A stretch of DNA of 64,000 nt from Reutealis trisperma (taxonomy: Eukaryota; Streptophyta; Magnoliopsida; Malpighiales; Euphorbiaceae): positions 1 to 64,000 of the forward strand of contig CANTUT010001244.1 of NCBI GenBank assembly GCA_947687605.1, written 5' to 3'. The notes beneath the pieces are model-generated. The model did no database searches, was not told the origin of the DNA, and saw only the letters and a list, made by a program, of their open reading frames with translations. Below, in pieces: positions 58,976 to 64,000 of the stretch. The translations under genes and the position numbers were made by a program. Position 1 is the first letter of the stretch. Each line of letters begins with the position of its first letter.

Positions 58976-61900
58976 AAGATTCTTGGGCTTCTGAATGTGA
59001 GGGATTTGGCCTTTTAGAAGGCTTAAAGGAACTCTGCTGGGATTAAAGGGACTTCGGAAGTCACACTTCATTGATTAGATTTGGAAAGATATCATTTAGC
59101 TTTCAAGAGGCATTAGTCATCTTTAGGGTGTCGATTAGCCGAAGAAGTACATGTCAGCATTAGGAGAGGATATTAGCTCAACTTATGCATGATTGAGCAT
59201 AGCAGTGGATAGTCACACATGCAATGTATGTTTATGCATAAATGATGCATGTTCATCTATACATGCTTCGGGATTCATAGACCTTTTGTTTAACTTCTAT
59301 GCCATGGATGATTTGTGATGATGCTTATAGTGGATGATTACATGGATGCAAGAGGGTGGATTTAAATATTTGCTTTGTGAATGCAATTTTTTTCATGTGA
59401 CCTTTGTGTTTGCAGAGACATGCATTTGTGGACTGAGAAACTCTACAATGGTGAGAAACTCAACTTGCGTTAGTATGGGATAATTGCTATAGTGGCTTTA
59501 CAAGGAGTTCAAGGGGATTGAGATTTTTTTGAGGCCTTACTTTAGGTTTTGGAATCTAGTGGGCCGTGTTTTCTATTTTAGTATTGCTAAAGAGGAGTTG
59601 TGTCTCATCTTTAGGAAGTTTAATGCTATGGCTTGGCTACCACTCAAAGGAAACTTTGATAGTCCCAGAGTTCAAAGTTTGACATTTCCTGGATTTTTTA
59701 GGAGTTTTTTTTTTGGACTTATCTCAGGATGTTGCAAGCTAAATAATAGTTGGTGATGGTTAAGTGAATTTGATCGTTGTGATTAAGAATTCCATGATTT
59801 TGGTGACTAAGGAGATATGAGGAGGCAAAAACTCAAGATGAGGGCCTTAGTTTTCTGTTTAAGAGTCAGATACGGGTCTGCTGATTAGGTGATGCTAGAG
59901 TGGTAAATGAAACAGAGGCATTTTGTGGTTAAAGCTATGCTGGTAGAGACACTGATGAGTCTTGATTGCTTTGTTTGGGATTTAGAGAGATGAACTATCT
60001 TGCTAGTTATTCACCAGATGAGAAAATTTTATCCATTTTTTCCCTTTCTGTTGGGGGTGCTTCGTGGATGTTTGTTTTAGGTTTTTGGTTATCTTAAAAG
60101 TATGGCTAATGGATTATTTTCGGATGGTGGTCCCTGCTTTTTAATCCATACATGCCTTATTGAGACTCGGTCAAAGATCAGATAGGATGGTTGCTTGCAG
60201 CTTGCCCCCAAAGGACACATTTTTAGCACTGCCAATGGTAAGGGATTAGATCTCTTATGACTGGGGGCCATGGGTATCGAGCGGTTTGCCTGTTAGGTTT
60301 GGTTTGAATGACTTTTAGTTATGGAATGGGGGTTTTGAAGCAGATGGATAGACTCAGGATATGCCCCCAGTCATTCCTGTCTTAGAGTCTGTGTAGATCA
60401 TAGCTCCCATTGCTAGAGTTATTAGAGGGTGGCTAGCTGAGGAGTTATCATACTATTTATTTTGAGATTTCACTTAGGACTATAGAAAGGTATGACAGGT
60501 AGTTGATAAAGGTAGTTTAGCTAATTGAGAGAGAGTACCTGGCTGTCTTGCTAAGGGGAATAGAGGGTAAAGCATTTAAGGAAGGAGAGATTGTAGGAGG
60601 AGCCACTGGTAGCAAGAGGACTATAGCACAAACAAAGAGGGGCGACTTGATCTTTGAAGGAGACTCAGGGATCTACTAAAGTTACGACATCGCAGGCTAC
60701 AATAGTGACTTAAGCTGTAGTAGCGATGACAGAAGAGACAGTGACTGCGGTAAAGAGATAGGATGACACTAAATTAGAGGTTCAAAGAAGGACTATTGCA
60801 GTTAAGGTAGAGAGGACTTTTATTTTCTAAAATGCATAGGAAAATTTTAGCTATTATAGCAAAGAGCAGTTTAGAATTACTGGTAATCAGGAGAAGGTTT
60901 CTAATATTGCTATGAGAGCAATTTTGATTCTGTTGGTGCTTTTACTACTACAATAGAGGGAAATACAAAGACTTGGAGGAGGGATATGCTCATTTGAGGA
61001 GATTGTGGTAGACTCTGATTCTAACGAGAGCACGATGACTCTTTTTCTTTCTGTTTAGGAAACTTGTATGTTGACAGTACTACACAATACATGATAAGCT
61101 ATAGACGACATTTGAAATGGCTATCCTTTTTGTCATAATGATGGTTTGCATTTTGCAAAATTTGATCACTATTAAATGAGACATCTTTTATTTTGCTCTA
61201 ATTTCTGCTAAGCCACCCTTTTAGGTTTTTAGCTTAACGAGCATTCTTTTTCTTCTTCTTTTTTTTTTTTTTGTCTTTTTTTCTTCTCTTTTTTTATTTA
61301 AGCAAAAAAATTAAATGAATGATGTATTAGGCATAAAGAAAATGAGAATATGATGCAAACAAAATATTTTGTTATGATTTGGACTGCATCTGAGATGGAT
61401 TGCCTACGTATCCTTTACAATCATTTTTCTCTCATTAATTTTTCTCATTCTTTAGGGAGAATAAGGTCCACATAATTATGATTACATATGCATAAGAATA
61501 GAAATGAAATGTAGGTATCATTTTCAGAGAAAGTATTGCTTCAGCTGATTCAGGTTGCAAAGATGGGAGAATACATTTTCGTCCACGTCGATGAGGATGC
61601 ATTTTTGTCGGATAGGATCTTCTTAAGCATGTACTATCTAACTTAGTTTAGCTTGAACTTCCTTTTGGATCATGATTAGGAGATTAGATTTCTCCTAGAA
61701 TTAGATTTTCTTCTTTTGAATCCTTGTCTCTCACTTTCTATTTGAAGTGCCCGGCAAGTCTTTATTGATAACCTTGAATTTTGTACAGAGCACCGATTCT
61801 CTTTTCATTAATGGCATTCAGTTAGTCATGATATCCTTCGATCTATTTTGCTGCCATTATCCCTGACTTTTCTTTGACAGGCTTCTTGTGTGTATAAGTC

Positions 61901-62479
61901 CAAATCTCGTGAACCATTATGCTTGTCTCATGCAGAACAGCTCATAAGCTTTTTCCACTAGTATCATGTAGATGCAATGTATAGGATTTTTTGTTTATTT
62001 TTCCCCTATGCCATAATTAATTGATCCCTTTGCCCCTTATTTTATTTTTTAAATTTTTTAATTTGCGCTTTTTTTAGATGTCCTATTCAAAGATGACTTA
62101 GAAAAAATTAAAGCAAATCAAAAAGTTTAAACTTTTATTACTAATAAAAGTTTCATGGTGAGTTACATTAAAGGATAAGCCTAGAAGGTGAAATAGAAAC
62201 TCGGGAGGACAAGACTCGATGGACTTGAACTCAAAAAAAGATTTAAAAGAAATAGACTTAAAAGGCTCTGACTCAGACTCACACTCAAATGACTTAGACA
62301 CAAACTCAAACAACTCAGACATGGACTCAGAGGACTCAGACATAGACTCAAAAGACTTGGATAGGGGCATAGCAGGGTCGACACTCTTCTTAAAATACTA
62401 GTTATTGGGTGAAGCTTGAGATGGTCAGGTGAGCTCGGTGGTTCAGAAAAGGATTGATGGTGTTGCTAGACTTTAGGTT
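58976..62479 (-). other. Non-coding interior of the gag-only element
   Basis: No protein domain recognised on either strand; the open frames 59529-59756, 60089-60271 and 58653-58835 are unsupported. At about 61390-61406 the minus strand reads AAGGATACGTAGGCAATCC, similar to the U5 block of the LTR family. T/C-rich runs lie at 61240-61300. From 62205 to 62360 a degenerate GACTCA-based repeat gives Asp/Ser-rich (plus) or Ser-rich (minus) translations. Confidence 0.5.
62205..62360. repeat. Degenerate GACTCA/GACATAGACTCA short repeat
   Basis: Repeated words such as GACTCAGACATGGACTCAGA produce low-complexity frames on both strands (DSDSHSNDLD; SLCLSPLSPCLS). It lies just past the gag knuckle in element sense and might be a remnant of an Asp/Ser-coding tail or a plain microsatellite. 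Confidence 0.5.
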
Positions 62480-63899
62480 TGGGAGCAATGATGTCTCCGC
62501 TGTCAATAGGGTCTTGAATTTTATACTTTAGAGCATTGTATGCGTCAGTTTTGTACCTTAGCCCTTGATGATAGTCGCAGTGCTCATTGGAATTATATCC
62601 TTTAGGCAATGGTTTTAGAGGAGGTCATGGTTCTAAAGGCTTAACTAGATTAGCCTTTAAGGCTTTCTTATAAACAACATTGAGGGACATGCCTAGCTCG
62701 AAGAAATTCCTCATTATTTTTAACTTCATCTGTTGGTGACAGGAGAACATTCACCTCTCCCTCTCTTTGGTTGGTGGAGTTAGTGGTGTAATTATTGTTC
62801 TTGTGCTACCTCAAACTAGAGGATTCATCCTTAATGCATCCCAATTGAATCAAATCCTCAATCTTAGAGGCAGTGACAATGAGAGCTTTAAAGTTAGGGA
62901 GGTGTTGAGTTTGCAGATGAGTCTAGTACTGGGGGAGGAGATTATTGAAAATGATGTTGATTTGCTCTGCTTCAAATGGATGGCTCACCATTTGAGCAAC
63001 TTTTGTCCTCCACCTTGTACGAAACATGGTGAAGGATTCTCTTTGCCATTGTTTGGTAGTTTCCAGATCTCGACGGGTGACATCTACCTTCATATTGTAG
63101 TGGTATTGCTTGACAAATGTGTTGCATATGTCATCTCATGTCTTTTTGTGATTTTAGTCGAGATCTAAAAGCCATTTGATAGCAGCCCAAGTTAAAGATT
63201 GCTGGAATAACTGATGAAGGAGCTCGTCATCCATACTAAAAGGTGTCATTGCACTCACATACATCTTAAGGTGGGTCTTAGGACAAGTTGTGCCATTAAA
63301 CTTATCCATAATCGGCATTTTAAATTTAGGTGGAATCCGTGCATTTGGGAAGAGAGTCAAGGAATGGACATCCATCATGTCTTCATGCTTCTTGATGCTC
63401 TTGAGTGTTCTTTCTATGGCCTCAAATCTCTCCATTAATTTTTTAGCTTCAGGGAAGCTAGAGAAATCTCCAATTTGAAAAGGATTCATAGTGGGAGTGG
63501 GGGCAGTGGCATTTAGATCCAAAGCTATAGAGAATAAAGTTTTTGGTGCCTTCCCTTTATCAGTGAGATCGATAATGGGAGGAGTGAAAGTAGAGGCATA
63601 ACTAATTCCAACTTTAGTGGATGCAGGCTTAGTAAAGGAGAAGCAATGGTGGCATTGGTCATTTTCTTGACCTCATTGATGATAGATTAACATTAGAAAT
63701 TGAGAGCACTAGTGAAATTAACAGACTGGGTGCTGAGAGCATGAGTGAATGTTTCAACTTGGGTGTTAAGAGTGGTAGTGAGTGCGGCTTGGAAAGTCTC
63801 CTTTTGTTTCTTGAGGAGGTTAGTGAAAAAAGTACTCATCGCATCTTGGTTGAAGGAGCTGAAGGTGTCGACCATTGGTGCTTTGAAAATAGAAAGCAA
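62480..63899 (-). pseudogene. Gypsy gag pseudogene with degenerate knuckle
   Basis: The N-terminal helical segment (63693-63899) has LKKQKETFQAAL and VETFTHALSTQ. The core (63157-63522) has IPPKFKMPIMDKFNGTTCPK then THLKMYVSAM, and FQQSLTWAAIKWLLDLD, a clear retrotrans_gag match. It then continues in other frames, with the EVNVLLSPTDEVKNN block (about 62740) and the knuckle-like C-x2-H region EHCDYHQGLRYKTDAYNALK (about 62525-62585), followed by YKIQDPIDSGDI (about 62500). In relatives this region reads C-x2-H-x5-H-x4-C; here the later ligands are lost. At least three frame changes. The start is probably just right of 63899. Confidence 0.85.
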
Positions 63900-64000
63900 A
63901 TAGAAAAAATGGGTAAGAATATAGAATTATTGAAGGAAAAAAGGGAATGAATGTGAAGGTGTGTCGGTGAGAAGGATTTCTTTCCACACAAATAGTCACC

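Larger units (their letters stand above)
53792..64000 (-). mobile_element. Gypsy-type element with gag but no visible pol, 5' end outside window
   Basis: Reading on the minus strand from the right edge: gag (63899-62480), non-coding interior (62480-58976), higher-order tandem array (58975-55643), purine tract (55613-55600) and 3' LTR (55599-53792). I could not find protease, RT, RNase H or integrase motifs in any frame between gag and the LTR. This layout matches non-autonomous gag-bearing elements (TR-GAG class) or LARDs. The 5' LTR should lie beyond 64000. Caveat: 6.9 kb of decayed sequence could hide a very degraded pol, or part could be a nested insertion. Confidence 0.7.

Noticed and set aside
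62098..62401. Ser-rich and Asp/Ser-rich open frames on both strands
   Set aside because: Low-complexity translations of a degenerate GACTCA repeat; open frames on both strands are expected from the period, not from selection.
62767..63168. 133-codon plus-strand open frame
   Set aside because: It is antisense to the gypsy gag on the minus strand, which has recognisable Gag motifs; the plus translation has none.

Overview
The window is nuclear DNA from a flowering plant, most likely a eudicot. It is strongly AT-rich, carries layered Ty1/copia and Ty3/gypsy retrotransposons, an endogenous pararetrovirus, hAT-, Harbinger- and Mutator-like DNA transposon remnants, and one spliced plant gene with kilobase-scale introns. 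The species cannot be fixed from the sequence.

The only intact host gene recognised is on the minus strand at 31261-39356. It is a five-exon gene for a 216-residue BAH-PHD histone reader, orthologous to EBS (EARLY BOLTING IN SHORT DAYS). All four introns have GT/AG ends and the five exons join into one frame. The two large introns (about 3.2 and 3.7 kb) have collected MITEs and CT-rich tandem repeats.

Layout: 1-6352, 3' part of a decayed Sirevirus-type copia element with an extra 3' ORF and a 3' LTR. 6353-8040, AT-rich spacer. 8040-13780, minus-strand endogenous pararetrovirus split by a solo LTR (9578-11155, TSD CCTTT). 15250-18064, tandemly duplicated gypsy gag fragment; one copy holds a solo LTR (15471-16927, TSD ACATC) and the other is the empty site. 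18926-20740, PIF/Harbinger transposase pseudogene. 22395-28360, long AT-rich repeats flanking a second Harbinger fragment that carries a 742-bp hAT MITE with 8-bp TSDs. 28860-31260, spacer with a foldback element. 31261-39356, EBS. 41190-45185, decayed copia pol containing a MITE and a solo LTR (43126-44891, TSD GATAT). 45383-51822, complete but dead copia element with both LTRs. 52650-53185, 95-bp tandem array. 53792 to beyond 64000, minus-strand gypsy element with gag, no pol that I can see, a four-copy higher-order tandem array, a polypurine tract and a 3' LTR.

The unifying story is one family of about 1.5-1.8 kb gypsy LTRs that inserted four times in 64 kb: three solo LTRs with target duplications, plus the 3' LTR of the gag-only element at the right edge. 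TATA boxes give their sense strand. A palindromic U5 block and a GC-rich pre-TATA block are shared by otherwise diverged copies. The gag-only element with hairpin-forming higher-order repeats is the best candidate for something undescribed. It resembles the TR-GAG/LARD class of non-autonomous elements, but its tandem array is unusual. I found no tRNA, rRNA, CRISPR or bacterial-type feature.
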